Assembly: GCA_964581175.1 (NCBI GenBank) | Contig: CAZONI010000005.1 | Location: 32,173 to 96,172 of the forward strand | Direction: 5' to 3' | DNA from: B46-G9 sp964581175 | Lineage (GTDB): Bacteria > Desulfobacterota > DSM-4660 > Desulfatiglandales > Desulfatiglandaceae | DNA: 64,000 nucleotides | In this document: piece by piece, positions 18,331 to 27,176 of the stretch | Layout of the letters: each line of letters starts with the position of its first letter | Position numbering within the stretch: the stretch's first letter is position 1 | Notes under the pieces: generated by a model | The model's database searches: none | What the model was told of the DNA's origin: nothing | What the model saw: the letters and a program-made list of their open reading frames with translations, nothing else | Program-made: the position numbers and the translations under genes

Positions 18331-18403
18331 ACTACGATTACAAGAATCACAGGGGACGAAAATACCCTACCATGGTCATCCAGCTATGCCGTACCTCTCC
18401 CTC

Positions 18404-18874
18404 TCAATGTCCCGCCTCTTTTCTCGCTTCGAGGATCTCTTCCAGCTCGGCCATGAATTCCTTGATATCCTTGAATTGCCTGTATACCGAGGCGAACCGA
18501 ACATACGCCACTTCATCCCATTCCCTGAGTTTCTGGATGACTCTCTCGCCTATTTCCGAACAGTCGATCTCTTTTTTCCCCAGATCCTGGAAGTACAATT
18601 CAAGACTGTCCACGAATTCCTCAATTTTCGTGACGCTGATGGGTCGTTTTTGACAGGCCTTGCGGATCCCGGCAATTATCTTTTCCCGGTTGAACGGCTC
18701 CCGCCTCCCGTCCTTTTTCACGACCATCGGAAGGACATCCTCAAGCTTTTCGTATGTGGTAAAACGCCTCCCGCATTCGATACATTCCCGGCGCCGCCGT
18801 ATGGTCCTGCCGTCCTTGCTCAACCTGGAATCAATCACCTTGTTGTTGATTTCACCGCAATACGGGCACTTCAT
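18404..18874 (-). CDS. nrdR: Transcriptional repressor NrdR
   Basis: ATP/dATP-sensing repressor of ribonucleotide reductase genes. The 156 residues show the zinc ribbon CPYCGEINN...CIECGRRF (Cys 3, 6, 31, 34) and an ATP-cone domain (about 46-136; LPMVVKKDGRREPFNREKI). Its ATG overlaps the stop of the dCMP deaminase gene by 4 bp, so the two nucleotide-balance genes are translationally coupled. No NrdR box was identified near it. Confidence 0.97.
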   Translation of the reverse strand: MKCPYCGEINNKVIDSRLSKDGRTIRRRRECIECGRRFTTYEKLEDVLPMVVKKDGRREPFNREKIIAGIRKACQKRPISVTKIEEFVDSLELYFQDLGKKEIDCSEIGERVIQKLREWDEVAYVRFASVYRQFKDIKEFMAELEEILEARKEAGH

Positions 18875-19317
18875 GGATGAAACCTCACCATATCTATAGA
18901 AGCTTCCGCCAGCATCTGGTCGGCCAAGGGATCGTCGTAGCCTTCCTCATAGTGCACTTGCGTGATCCCGGCATTGATAATCATTTTCGAGCAAATCACG
19001 CACGGTTTATTGGTGCAGTAGAGTGTTGACCCGCGGATGGATATTCCATGATTGGCGGCCTGAATAATAGCATTCTGCTCCGCGTGGAGTCCCCTGCACA
19101 ATTCGTGTCGCGTCCCGGACGGGATAGATGCGTCCTGCCTCAGACAACCTACCTCGCCGCAATGCCTCAGACCGGCAGGAGCCCCGTTATATCCGGTTGC
19201 CAGTATCCTTTTGTCCTTAACGAGAATAGCGCCGACGTGTCTTCGCAAACAGGTGGATCTCGTGGCGACCACCTTTGTGATGGTCATAAAGTAGTCGTCC
19301 CAGGAAGGTCGCTCCAA
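18871..19317 (-). CDS. dCMP deaminase (ComEB type)
   Basis: Zinc-dependent deamination of dCMP to dUMP, feeding thymidylate synthesis. The 148 residues carry the zinc site with HAEQNAI (His78, Glu80) and PCVICSKM (Cys106, Cys109), plus the substrate signature VATRSTCLRRHVGAI. The start is a TTG directly after the glyA stop, with a GGAG in the glyA end; it keeps the conserved RPSWDDYFM opening. It overlaps nrdR by 4 bp. The glyA-dcd-nrdR cluster links one-carbon units to dTMP supply. Confidence 0.94.
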   Translation of the reverse strand: MERPSWDDYFMTITKVVATRSTCLRRHVGAILVKDKRILATGYNGAPAGLRHCGEVGCLRQDASIPSGTRHELCRGLHAEQNAIIQAANHGISIRGSTLYCTNKPCVICSKMIINAGITQVHYEEGYDDPLADQMLAEASIDMVRFHP

Positions 19318-20577
19318 TTATGTCTCCAAGCCGATTTCGCCGTAGATGGGATATGTGCCACAGAGTTCGGATACAACTTTTCGGGCGTTCTCCAGTACAT
19401 TTTGCGAGGTCGGATTATCCAGGACCTTCTTGATCAGGCCTGCAATGGTTTTCATCTCCGGCACGCCCATGCCCCTGGTGCTGAGAGCGGGTGTTCCCAG
19501 CCTGATACCGCTGGTGACTTTCGGCCCTTTCGTGTCAAACGGGATCGTATTCTTGTTCACAACGATCCGCACCTCTCCCAGAATGCGCTCAGCCTCAGCA
19601 CCGGTCATGCTTCTCCGGCTCAAGTCAACCAGCAGCAGGTGGTTTTCCGTTCCGCCCGAAACCAGATCGAATCCAAGTCCGTTCAGTTCCCCGGCAAGGG
19701 TCCTGGCATTGCGAACCACTCTTTTTTGGTATTCTGTAAACTGGGGCGTGAGCGCCTCTCCGAAGGCGACAGCCTTGGCGGCAATAACATGCATGAGCGG
19801 GCCACCCTGTATGCCCGGAAAAACAGCTCTATCCAGCCGCTCTCCATATTGTTCTTTCGCCAGCAAGATCCCGCCGCGGGGGCCCCGCAACGTTTTATGG
19901 GTCGTCGACGTGACAAAATCAGCCTCTTCCACCGGTGAAGGATGAAGCCCCGCCGCAACGAGGCCGGCGATATGTGCCATGTCCACCATCAAATGGGCAT
20001 CAATTTCACGGGCAATCGTTCGAAACGCGTGGAAATCGATCATTCTCGGGTAAGCACTGGCCCCGGCAATGATCAGCCTCGGCTTGTGCTCTTTTGCCAG
20101 GTCTCTCACCTGGTCATAATCAATTCTCTGAGTTTGTCGTGACACCCCGTAGGAAAATGCTTCAAAAAGCTTTCCCGAAAAACTCACCGGGCTTCCGTGA
20201 GTCAGATGGCCCCCGTGGGAAAGGTCCATGCCCAGGATTCGGTCTCCAGGATTCAGGAACGCGAGATAGACCGCCATGTTGGCCTGGGACCCGGAGTGGG
20301 GCTGCACGTTCGCGTACGGGGCGTGAAAGAGTCTTTTCAATCGTTCAATGGCCACCCTCTCCACCGTATCCGCATAATCGCACCCGCCATAATACCTGGA
20401 CCCGGGATACCCTTCCGCGTACTTGTTCGTCAGCACGGTGGCCTGCGTCTGCATCACGTCGAGGCTGGCATAATTCTCAGAAGCGATCATCACGAGACTT
20501 TCCTGCTCGCGTCTCAGTTCTCCACGGATTGCTTCGCATACCTCCCGATCCGATATGTTCAAAACTCCCTCTTTCAA
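19318..20577 (-). CDS. glyA: Serine hydroxymethyltransferase
   Basis: PLP enzyme converting serine and tetrahydrofolate to glycine and methylene-tetrahydrofolate. The 419 residues are normal length. The PLP lysine is in VTSTTHKTLRGPRGGI; other family marks are SENYAS, NKYAEGYPGSRYYGG and VDMAHIAGLVAAGLHPSP. It follows rpiB by 3 bp and abuts the dCMP deaminase start. The rpiB-glyA-nrdR order is frequent in deltaproteobacteria and Firmicutes. Confidence 0.98.
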   Translation of the reverse strand: MKEGVLNISDREVCEAIRGELRREQESLVMIASENYASLDVMQTQATVLTNKYAEGYPGSRYYGGCDYADTVERVAIERLKRLFHAPYANVQPHSGSQANMAVYLAFLNPGDRILGMDLSHGGHLTHGSPVSFSGKLFEAFSYGVSRQTQRIDYDQVRDLAKEHKPRLIIAGASAYPRMIDFHAFRTIAREIDAHLMVDMAHIAGLVAAGLHPSPVEEADFVTSTTHKTLRGPRGGILLAKEQYGERLDRAVFPGIQGGPLMHVIAAKAVAFGEALTPQFTEYQKRVVRNARTLAGELNGLGFDLVSGGTENHLLLVDLSRRSMTGAEAERILGEVRIVVNKNTIPFDTKGPKVTSGIRLGTPALSTRGMGVPEMKTIAGLIKKVLDNPTSQNVLENARKVVSELCGTYPIYGEIGLET

Positions 20578-20580
20578 TTC

Positions 20581-21012
20581 CTATCCCTCAATCAGATCTA
20601 TGCGGCGCTGATGCCGTCCACCTTCGAACGGGGTCTTCAGGAAGAGTTCGACCATCTCCAAGCCTATGCCGACACCGATAACACGCCCACCCATGCACAG
20701 GAGATTGGCGTCATTATGGGCCCTGCCCAGTCTCGCAGTATACAGATTATGGCAGAGAGCGGCCCGAACGCCTTTGTGGCGATTGGCCGCAATACTCATA
20801 CCCATGCCTGTTCCGCAGATCAATATGCCCCTGCTGAATTCTCCGCTTGAAACTGCTCTCGACACCTCGTGGGCTATATCCGGATAATCAGACGAATCAC
20901 GGCTGAACACCCCGGCATCTTGAACCGGATATTCCGCCAGCCCCTCAAGAAAAGACCTGCAGGCCTCCTTCAAATCAAACCCCGCGTGATCGGAGCCGAT
21001 GATAATATTCAT
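20581..21012 (-). CDS. rpiB: Ribose 5-phosphate isomerase B
   Basis: Interconverts ribose 5-phosphate and ribulose 5-phosphate. The ATG at 21012 (MNIIIGSDHAGFDLKE) with AAGGAG 7 nt upstream was preferred to a start at 21036, giving 143 residues. RpiB marks: SDHAGF, YPVQDAGVFSRDSSDYPDIA and ICGTGMGMSIAANRHKGVRA with the active-site Cys (GILICGTG). It lies between fabF and glyA. Ribulose 5-phosphate made here also feeds the RibB half of ribBA further downstream. Confidence 0.96.
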   Translation of the reverse strand: MNIIIGSDHAGFDLKEACRSFLEGLAEYPVQDAGVFSRDSSDYPDIAHEVSRAVSSGEFSRGILICGTGMGMSIAANRHKGVRAALCHNLYTARLGRAHNDANLLCMGGRVIGVGIGLEMVELFLKTPFEGGRHQRRIDLIEG

Positions 21013-21103
21013 GAAAACTCCTTCCCTCCAACGCATCGATCAGGTGAAATACCGCGACGTGAATCACGACCGAGGCCGTCCGGACCGCCGAAGATCACCC
21101 GGA

Positions 21104-22345
21104 TCATTCATGAAAGGTCTTGAATATGAGCGATGCATTGGTGCCGCCGAATCCGAAGGAATTGGTCATCGCAGCCTTTGGGTCGGCTTTTCTGGCAACA
21201 TTCGGGACATAATCCAGGTCGCACTCCGGGTCCGGTGTTTCGTAATTGATGGTCGGTGGAATGATTCCATGTTTCAAAGTGAGGACCGTATAAATCGCCT
21301 CAAGCCCCCCTGCTCCGCCCAGCAGATGGCCGGTCATTGATTTCGTTGAGCTGATTGCAAGCTTGTAGGCGTGATCGCCGAATACGACCTTTATGGCTTT
21401 GTTCTCCGAAAGATCATTCAGCTTTGTGGAAGTCCCGTGCGCGTTGATGTAATCAACCTCTTCGGGTCCAATACCGGCATACTCAAGGGCCAGCTTCATA
21501 CAGGCGATGGCCCCTTCTCCCTCGGGATGCGGCGCCGACACATGATAGGCGTCCCCGCTCATTCCATAGCCGACAAGTTCGGCATAAACGGACGCCCCCC
21601 GTTCAAGGGCATGGTCAAGTCCTTCCAGGATCAATATCCCCGCTCCTTCACCCATAACGAAACCATCCCTGTCCAGATCAAAAGGCCGGGAGGCCTTCTC
21701 GGGCTCGTCGTTTCGTGTGGAAAGGGCCCGCATGGAGCAGAATCCTCCGAGGGCCAGGGGAGTAACTACCGCCTCAGCTCCCCCGGTGATCATGGCATCC
21801 GCAAGACCCTCTCTGATCATCCGAAAGGATTCACCAACGGCATGAGAGCTCGCCGCACAGGCCGTTTCAATGGAGAGATTCGGCCCCTTGGCACCAAATT
21901 CGATCGCAATCTGTCCGGGAGCCATATTCGCGATTATGCCGGGAATGAAAAAGGGGCTTATTTTCCGGGGTCCACGCTCCAACAGCACCTGGTGAAAATG
22001 CTCGAGCATGGAGAGCCCCCCCAGACCCGAACCGGTGATGCACCCAACCCGGTGTCCGTTCGATTCATCAATCCTCAACCCGGAGTCTTCCATAGCCATC
22101 CGGGCTGAAGCTATCGCGTAGTGGATAAAAATATCGAACCGGCGAACCTGCTGCTTGTCCAGAAAATCCTCTGAATTGAAATCCAAGACCTCTCCGGCGA
22201 TCTGGGAAGAAAAGGGAGAAGGATCGAATTTGGCAATCCTGCCGATCCCCGACTTCCCGGAACATAAGGCCTCCCAATTCTTATCTACCCCGGTCCCCAG
22301 AGGAGACACCGCTCCGAGGCCTGTCACCACAACCCTTCTGGCCAT
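21104..22345 (-). CDS. fabF: 3-oxoacyl-[acyl-carrier-protein] synthase II (KASII)
   Basis: Elongating condensing enzyme of type II fatty acid synthesis. The 413 residues have the Cys-His-His triad: Cys163 in IETACAASSHA, His303 in INAHGTSTKLND and His340 in SMTGHLLGGAGG. It starts at ATG 22345 behind AGGAG. It follows acpP by 54 bp in plsX-fabG-acpP-fabF order, lacking fabD and fabH, which must lie elsewhere. Nothing unusual is seen in the protein. Confidence 0.98.
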   Translation of the reverse strand: MARRVVVTGLGAVSPLGTGVDKNWEALCSGKSGIGRIAKFDPSPFSSQIAGEVLDFNSEDFLDKQQVRRFDIFIHYAIASARMAMEDSGLRIDESNGHRVGCITGSGLGGLSMLEHFHQVLLERGPRKISPFFIPGIIANMAPGQIAIEFGAKGPNLSIETACAASSHAVGESFRMIREGLADAMITGGAEAVVTPLALGGFCSMRALSTRNDEPEKASRPFDLDRDGFVMGEGAGILILEGLDHALERGASVYAELVGYGMSGDAYHVSAPHPEGEGAIACMKLALEYAGIGPEEVDYINAHGTSTKLNDLSENKAIKVVFGDHAYKLAISSTKSMTGHLLGGAGGLEAIYTVLTLKHGIIPPTINYETPDPECDLDYVPNVARKADPKAAMTNSFGFGGTNASLIFKTFHE

Positions 22346-22399
22346 TCCCTGCTCCTGTTGTTTCTTTGAAATTATTCGGTCTCTACTGCCCCATCAGGA

Positions 22400-22639
22400 T
22401 CAGGTTGCAATGGCTTTTTCAATATAGCTGATAGCATCCTGTACCGTACCGATCTTTTCGGCGTCCTCATCCGGTATGGAAACATCGAACTCTTCTTCCA
22501 TGGCCATGATCAGCTCAACCTGGTCCAACGAATCGGCTCCCAGATCATCCACGAAGGATGCCTCAGGAACAACATCACTTTCGGAAACATTCAATTGCTC
22601 ACAGATAATCTTTTTTACTTTCTCTTCGACAGCTGACAT
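22400..22639 (-). CDS. acpP: Acyl carrier protein
   Basis: Carries growing acyl chains on a 4'-phosphopantetheine arm. The 79 acidic residues start at ATG 22639 (MSAVEEKVKKII) behind GGAGGAATTGGAG; Ser37 in DLGADSLDQVEL is the attachment site. An upstream in-frame start at 22657 would place the ribosome site inside the gene and was rejected. It lies between fabG and fabF. Confidence 0.98.
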   Translation of the reverse strand: MSAVEEKVKKIICEQLNVSESDVVPEASFVDDLGADSLDQVELIMAMEEEFDVSIPDEDAEKIGTVQDAISYIEKAIAT

Positions 22640-22702
22640 ACTCCAATTCCTCCTCAATAGTTTTCAGAAAATGGGTGTTGCTGAACCTAAACTCCGGTCC
22701 GA

Positions 22703-23452
22703 TCACATGTACATTCCCCCGTTCACATGTATTACTTGGCCTGTTATATACCCGGCGGCCCGAGAGCACAACCAGTAAACCGTCTCAGCCACATCTTCCG
22801 GCGATCCCATCTTCCCCAGGGGTATCTGCCGAATGAACATCTCCCGCACTTTCTCCGGGAGAACGGCGGTCATTTCCGTATCGATAAATCCCGGCGCCAC
22901 AGCATTCACGGTAATCCCGCGCGGGGCCGCTTCCTTTGCCACGCTCTTGGTAAATCCCATGATCCCGGCCTTGGATGCAGCGTAGTTGGTCTGCCCCAGG
23001 TTTCCGATCTGCCCGACCACGCTGGAGATATTCACGATGCGCCCATACCTCTCTTTCATCATGGCCCGAATAACAGCCTGGGTACAATTAAAGACACTTT
23101 TCAGGTTCACCTGGATCACCGCATCCCAGTCTTTCTCATTCATGCGCATCAAAAGTGTGTCTCGGGTGATACCCGCGTTATTCACAAGGACATCCACCTT
23201 TCCATATTGCTCAAGCACGTCCTTGAAAAATGTATCGACATCCCCCCAGGAGGAGACATCCAGTTTGTGACTGACCGCCTCCACCCCTTCTTTTCTCAAC
23301 AAGGCCAGTGTTTCGTCAGAGGCATTTTCATCCGGATCGTAGTGGACGATGATGACCTTCGGGTTCTCATCGACAAACCTGAGACCGATAGCTCTCCCGA
23401 TGCCACGGGACCCGCCCGTGATTACTACAACTCTTTTTCCACGCTCTTCCAT
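22703..23452 (-). CDS. fabG: 3-oxoacyl-ACP reductase
   Basis: NADPH-dependent reduction of 3-oxoacyl-ACP. A short-chain dehydrogenase of 249 residues from ATG 23452 (MEERGKRVVVITGG), behind GAAGGAAG. Motifs: TGGSRGIG nucleotide loop (12-19), NNAG (91-94), and the catalytic Ser144, Tyr157, Lys161 (NISSVVG, YAASK). The C-terminus ITGQVIHVNGGMYM is the typical FabG end. It sits in the plsX-fabG-acpP-fabF cluster, which makes the FabG assignment firm against other SDRs. Confidence 0.96.
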   Translation of the reverse strand: MEERGKRVVVITGGSRGIGRAIGLRFVDENPKVIIVHYDPDENASDETLALLRKEGVEAVSHKLDVSSWGDVDTFFKDVLEQYGKVDVLVNNAGITRDTLLMRMNEKDWDAVIQVNLKSVFNCTQAVIRAMMKERYGRIVNISSVVGQIGNLGQTNYAASKAGIMGFTKSVAKEAAPRGITVNAVAPGFIDTEMTAVLPEKVREMFIRQIPLGKMGSPEDVAETVYWLCSRAAGYITGQVIHVNGGMYM

Positions 23453-23507
23453 TCGATTTTCTTCCTTCAATGCACCGGTTGAATCGGAGGTCGGCAATTA
23501 CTCTTCC

Positions 23508-24494
23508 TTAATTTTTCTGCAGCAAAGTCGCCATCTTCTCCAGTGTATCGTTTTCTGCGTACCGGGCCGCCAGTTTTATGGCATTCTTGATGGCTTTTGG
23601 CGGAGAACTGCCGTGACAAATGATTCCCACCCCGTTCACTCCCAGAAGAGGTGCACCGCCGTATTCGGCGTAATCGAGCTTCCCTGCCCACCGCATCAGA
23701 GACCGCCGCCCCAGGAGTAATGCGGCTTTTCCGGCAAGTGATCTCGTCATTTCCTGTTGCAGCATCATGGCGAAGGTTTCCGCCATGCCCTCGGTTAGTT
23801 TCAGCGCCACATTTCCCACGAAACCATCACAGACGATAATGTCCACCTCTCCGGCAAAAATGTCCCGACCTTCGACATTCCCCGAGAAATTGAGATTGCT
23901 CGACTCAAAGAGCTGGTGCGTCAACCTGACCTGCTCGTTGCCTTTACTTCCTTCTTCGCCAATGCTGAGCAAACCTATCTTCGGATCTTTCACCCCAAGG
24001 CAAACGCTCGCAAACGCGTGGGCCATGATCCCAAACTGGAACAGGTGTCTTGGCCGGCAGTCTACATTCGCCCCCACATCAATCAGAACGACCGGTCCTC
24101 TTTTCCCCGGGAAAACGCTTGCGATAGCCGGCCTCTCGGCCCCTTCCATCCGGCCAAGTGCTAAAACGCCTGCTGCCATTGTTGCGCCTGAGTTTCCAGC
24201 GCTCACGACAGCGGCAACCTCTTTTTTCTTTGCGAGGTCGAAGGCCACGCGAATAGAGGCATCCTTTTTCTTTCTCACTGCCTTTAAGGGGGCCTCATCC
24301 ATCCGGACCCATTCATCACAGTGATGAATGGTCAAGCTCTTCTCGTTCTTGTGGGAACCCAAAACCTTTTCAAGTAATTCTTTGTTTCCGACGAGTCTGA
24401 TTTTGACTCCCAGTTCCCGAACCGCCTCCAGGGCGCCTTGAACCTCCACGTCAGGGGCTCCATCCCCGCCCATGGCGTCCACGGCAATTTCCAT
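23508..24494 (-). CDS. plsX: Phosphate acyltransferase PlsX
   Basis: Makes acyl-phosphate from acyl-ACP for PlsY, the start of phospholipid synthesis. The 328 residues begin EIAVDAMGGDGAPD, the diagnostic PlsX opening, and include VVSAGNSGATMAAG, LIDVGANVDCRP and ICDGFVGNVALK-like text (VCDGFVGNVALKLTEG). It starts 1 bp after rpmF and is followed by fabG. The rpmF-plsX-fab order is conserved across many bacteria. Confidence 0.97.
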   Translation of the reverse strand: MEIAVDAMGGDGAPDVEVQGALEAVRELGVKIRLVGNKELLEKVLGSHKNEKSLTIHHCDEWVRMDEAPLKAVRKKKDASIRVAFDLAKKKEVAAVVSAGNSGATMAAGVLALGRMEGAERPAIASVFPGKRGPVVLIDVGANVDCRPRHLFQFGIMAHAFASVCLGVKDPKIGLLSIGEEGSKGNEQVRLTHQLFESSNLNFSGNVEGRDIFAGEVDIIVCDGFVGNVALKLTEGMAETFAMMLQQEMTRSLAGKAALLLGRRSLMRWAGKLDYAEYGGAPLLGVNGVGIICHGSSPPKAIKNAIKLAARYAENDTLEKMATLLQKN

Positions 24495-24495
24495 T

Positions 24496-24678
24496 CTATT
24501 CCTCTTCTGTTTTCAGAATGGTCCTGCCCCGGTACGTCCCACACTCCGGACAAACATGATGCGGTAAGACCGGCTCATGACACTGGGGACACGTGGATAA
24601 ACGAGGCAGATTTGCACGATCATGCGAGCGGCGAGAATCACGTTTTGCTTTTGATTTTCTCTTCTTGGGTACAGCCAT
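24496..24678 (-). CDS. rpmF: 50S ribosomal protein L32
   Basis: Small zinc-ribbon protein of the large subunit, 60 residues. The N-terminus AVPKKRKSKAKRDSRRSHD is diagnostic. It is the zinc-binding (C+) form: CPQC at 30-33 and CPEC at 43-46. It lies between the yceD-like gene (52 bp upstream) and plsX, as in most bacteria. Confidence 0.98.
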   Translation of the reverse strand: MAVPKKRKSKAKRDSRRSHDRANLPRLSTCPQCHEPVLPHHVCPECGTYRGRTILKTEEE

Positions 24679-24730
24679 AACTTCCTTTCAGCTCCTTATT
24701 TCAAGTAGTATTTCTTTTATGGTTCGCAGT

Positions 24731-25327
24731 TCACTTCTTTCCGGTTCTCCTCTCTCCCTCCCGCTTCACCGTTGAACCCGGCACACCGGAATGCTGAAGC
24801 GGTAAGTCATCAAGTTCCTTCAACTTGGAGAACCCGGGATGGCCGGCCACACGACTGCACCGGCAGGTCCCTTTATTTAAATTAGTCCCGCAGACGGGGC
24901 AGAGCCCGGCACAATCCTCCCGGCAGAGGCTTTTCATGGGTAATGCAAGGAAGACCTGTTCACGGGTAATTTCTGCCAGATCGATGATGAGGTCCTCAAC
25001 CAGACCTTCCTCAAGGTCCTCACGAAAAAGCTCCACTTCCGGTTGGCCGTCCTCTCCCTGCCTGGCAACCAAAGCGAGGCGAAAACCGGTGACCAAGTGG
25101 TATTCGTAAGATTCGAGGCAGCGGTCGCAGCGAAGAACAATATCTCCTTTCAGGCGCCCGTCCAGTATATACTTGTTGCCGGCACTGGAAACCAGAATGG
25201 TGACATCCATCGGGACCGCAAGCTTGATGGCGGAATCGTCACGGCAATTCTCCTCCCACCAACCCGGGGGCACCGGGAATTGAAATTCCCGGGCGCCGTG
25301 CAAAACGCTTCGGAGATCGATTTTCAT
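24731..25327 (-). CDS. YceD/DUF177 family protein
   Basis: Member of the DUF177 family, which is almost always just before rpmF and in plants and bacteria has been linked to 23S rRNA accumulation; the biochemical role is unproven. The 198 residues show the conserved CDRCLESYEY (Cys67, Cys70) and, near the C-terminus, CREDCAGLCPVCGTNLNKG, so a zinc site is likely. It is the first gene behind a good promoter at 25437-25464 and leads the yceD-rpmF-plsX-fab group. The C-terminal tail (TVKREGERRTGKK) is basic. Confidence 0.9.
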   Translation of the reverse strand: MKIDLRSVLHGAREFQFPVPPGWWEENCRDDSAIKLAVPMDVTILVSSAGNKYILDGRLKGDIVLRCDRCLESYEYHLVTGFRLALVARQGEDGQPEVELFREDLEEGLVEDLIIDLAEITREQVFLALPMKSLCREDCAGLCPVCGTNLNKGTCRCSRVAGHPGFSKLKELDDLPLQHSGVPGSTVKREGERRTGKK

Positions 25328-25436
25328 ACACTGCTTACCGCCTCACCGCCAAGGAACCGAATCAAACGTACTGGCTTTATGCGAGCGAGGCACTCCCTCA
25401 GCAGGTGATGGCATAACCACACGAAATAAAAAGTTT

Positions 25437-25464
25437 AGTATATAAAAGGTGTTTCTTTTGTCAA
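25437..25464 (-). promoter_or_regulatory. Probable sigma-70 promoter of the yceD-rpmF-plsX-fab operon
   Basis: On the minus strand, TTGACA (25464-25459) and TATACT (25442-25437) with a 16-bp spacer, about 110 bp upstream of the yceD-like start. This is among the closest matches to consensus seen in the window. It may drive the whole tightly spaced block as far as nrdR. Confidence 0.65.
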
Positions 25465-25622
25465 GGCCCAAATGCTTTGGACTGAAGCAATAATCCTGTA
25501 CCAGAGTTTTATCGTCTCTTCGGGTTTTGTTTTTTGTTGACTTTCCAGTATTTTTTTACTATCTATCCTTGTAGAATTTTTACAGAATTTCTCTTCAACC
25601 CCCAAAAGAATCGGCCTCTCTC

Positions 25623-26684
25623 ATGTGGAAATTCCGGGAACAGTTGCACTATTACGAACGATTGAGGCGCTCTCTCTATGAAATCCTGAGGGACGAACTG
25701 GAACGCCGCCTTGGGAAAATATCGCTGGTTGACTCCTTCTATAGCTATCAGGAGGCCGGTGAGGATTACAGTTTTCTCGAGAAAAGTGAGTTGCGGCCAA
25801 AATCAAAGAAGATGGAAAAGGAATCGGACCTTTTTAACACCTTTATCGTCATTTTTTACGAAGATGTGATCTCTCCGGAACTGAAGAATTACATCCGGTT
25901 TTTCCCGGAGAACAAGGTAGTCAAAAACAATATTGAATACCTGGCCAATTTTTCTCTTTATGATCGGTTCAACCGGAATCTACGCTATTTTGACAGTCCC
26001 CGCTTTCTGGATTTCATGGAAGATCTCCTGGATGTTGACTACGCGTTACTCATTCAGCAGGATCCCACCCTGAAGAAGAGAAACAGGTACAGCCTGACCC
26101 ACTTTCACGTGAAAATAGACTGGCCCATTGCCGATGCGGCTGAAGACCTGGCGAAATGGCTCAAATACATCCAGAACAATCTCTATGAAGACGGGGATAA
26201 GAAAGCGCGAATTCTACAGAACAAGCTTTTTGAGTATTACGGGTGCCATCATAGCGTGGGCGGCAGACGAACGGCGGGGTTGATCGCAGCCCAGCTCTTA
26301 AGGAAACTGGGTTACGTTTCTACCGTGTTTGTTTCCAGTTCAGAATCGCGTGCAATGTACAAGTATTCAGAGAGGGGAGTGTCCAAATTCTTTCTCGTCA
26401 AACTCAGTGAAAAAGAGATAAATGCGCTTGCGGCCCGGGAGTCCATGACTCCTGAGGCCTTCATCTCCCAATATGTCTATCCGGCGGGGGATTTTTACGT
26501 GGGTATTTCGGAGGCTTGTTATACCTATACCCCGTACTCAAAACCTCCTGAGGACGGCAGATTGAGAAGGCTCTGGCCTGCGTATAACTGGTTGAAAATC
26601 TGGTTTGAATACCTCCACCCCAAGGCCTCGGCACTCCATGCCAGGCCCATCAATTACCAGTGGGTCTACAGCACCGATCTTTGA
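25623..26684 (+). CDS. Uncharacterised 353-residue protein
   Basis: Not recognised. It is a solitary plus-strand gene between two minus-strand blocks. The protein is rich in charged and aromatic residues (many Tyr, Phe, Lys), with no signal peptide or clear membrane span. The N-terminus (about 1-45) is helical and basic; the middle includes FHVKIDWPIADAAEDLAKWL, an amphipathic helix, and the glycine-containing GCHHSVGGRRTAGLIAAQLL; the C-terminus is aromatic (AYNWLKIWFEYLHP). The codon pattern is open throughout and no competing frame is plausible. No Shine-Dalgarno stands out before ATG 25623, so the start could differ. A TTGACT at 25537 may be part of its promoter. Confidence 0.75.
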   Translation: MWKFREQLHYYERLRRSLYEILRDELERRLGKISLVDSFYSYQEAGEDYSFLEKSELRPKSKKMEKESDLFNTFIVIFYEDVISPELKNYIRFFPENKVVKNNIEYLANFSLYDRFNRNLRYFDSPRFLDFMEDLLDVDYALLIQQDPTLKKRNRYSLTHFHVKIDWPIADAAEDLAKWLKYIQNNLYEDGDKKARILQNKLFEYYGCHHSVGGRRTAGLIAAQLLRKLGYVSTVFVSSSESRAMYKYSERGVSKFFLVKLSEKEINALAARESMTPEAFISQYVYPAGDFYVGISEACYTYTPYSKPPEDGRLRRLWPAYNWLKIWFEYLHPKASALHARPINYQWVYSTDL

Positions 26685-26747
26685 TTAGTGCTCGCCTCTC
26701 GACTTTTCCCAAACCCAGAGAGTTCTGAATGAGCAAGGAAACAAGGA

Positions 26748-26949
26748 GAATGACAAATGTCAAAGCTCAAATGCCAAAGAAATGTCAAATGACAAATGCC
26801 AAAAGCCTACCCACCAAGTTATCCACTTATTGAAACGCAGACTACTGGTGAGAATGCCTGACGGTACGGGGGAAAGGTCGAACCTTTTTTGAAAGTGTTG
26901 ACATTGGGATTTTGGATTTGATTTGGCATTTGGATTTTGTCATTTGGGC
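26748..26949. repeat. MITE-like element with imperfect terminal inverted repeats (copy 2)
   Basis: Repeated CAAATGACAAATGCC-type motifs on the left (26748-26815) face their reverse complements on the right (about 26895-26949; CATTTGGATTTTGTCATTTG). The right arm shares CCAAATGACAAAATCCAAAT with both arms of the element at 18162-18330, so both belong to one family, but this copy is longer and more degenerate. The centre (about 26816-26890) is unrelated to copy 1 and codes for nothing recognisable. It fills the gap between two convergent genes and reaches into the end of the minus-strand gene at 26940. Confidence 0.75.
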
Positions 26950-27167
26950 TTTCTCTTCCCATACCAGGTATCCGTCTCCCTGTCCCACTTGAGCAGATAG
27001 GTTCCTGCGCCATCTGCAAGCACCTTGAAATAGTCATGCCTCTCTCCGTACCATCTGTCCAGAATATCGGCCACCACCAATTCCTTCCCTTCCAGATTGA
27101 AACGGAGGGGTCTTTCATTACCCTTGTATCCGGAATATGCCCGCACCTTGATTTCATTTTCTTCCAT
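26940..27167 (-). CDS. Small conserved hypothetical protein (75 residues)
   Basis: A 75-residue soluble protein with an aromatic, charged composition (KVRAYSGYKGNERPLRF, ILDRWYGERHDYFKVLADG, LLKWDRETDTWYG). The layout suggests a small beta-rich domain of a type found as an unnamed protein in other deltaproteobacteria; no function is known to me. ATG 27167 is preceded by AGAGAAAG and begins 9 bp after the helicase gene, so it is probably co-transcribed. Its last three codons and stop (K-P-K-stop) come from the terminal repeat of the adjoining MITE-like element. Confidence 0.75.
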   Translation of the reverse strand: MEENEIKVRAYSGYKGNERPLRFNLEGKELVVADILDRWYGERHDYFKVLADGAGTYLLKWDRETDTWYGKRKPK

Positions 27168-27176
27168 CAGCTTTCT

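Noticed and set aside
18089..18403. FMN riboswitch before ribD
   Set aside because: The gap was read for the conserved RFN helices (AGGGTGAAATTCCC-like boxes), and only the inverted-repeat element is present.
26685..26939. Coding gene in the gap after the 353-residue protein
   Set aside because: The only open frames are short and run through the inverted-repeat element.
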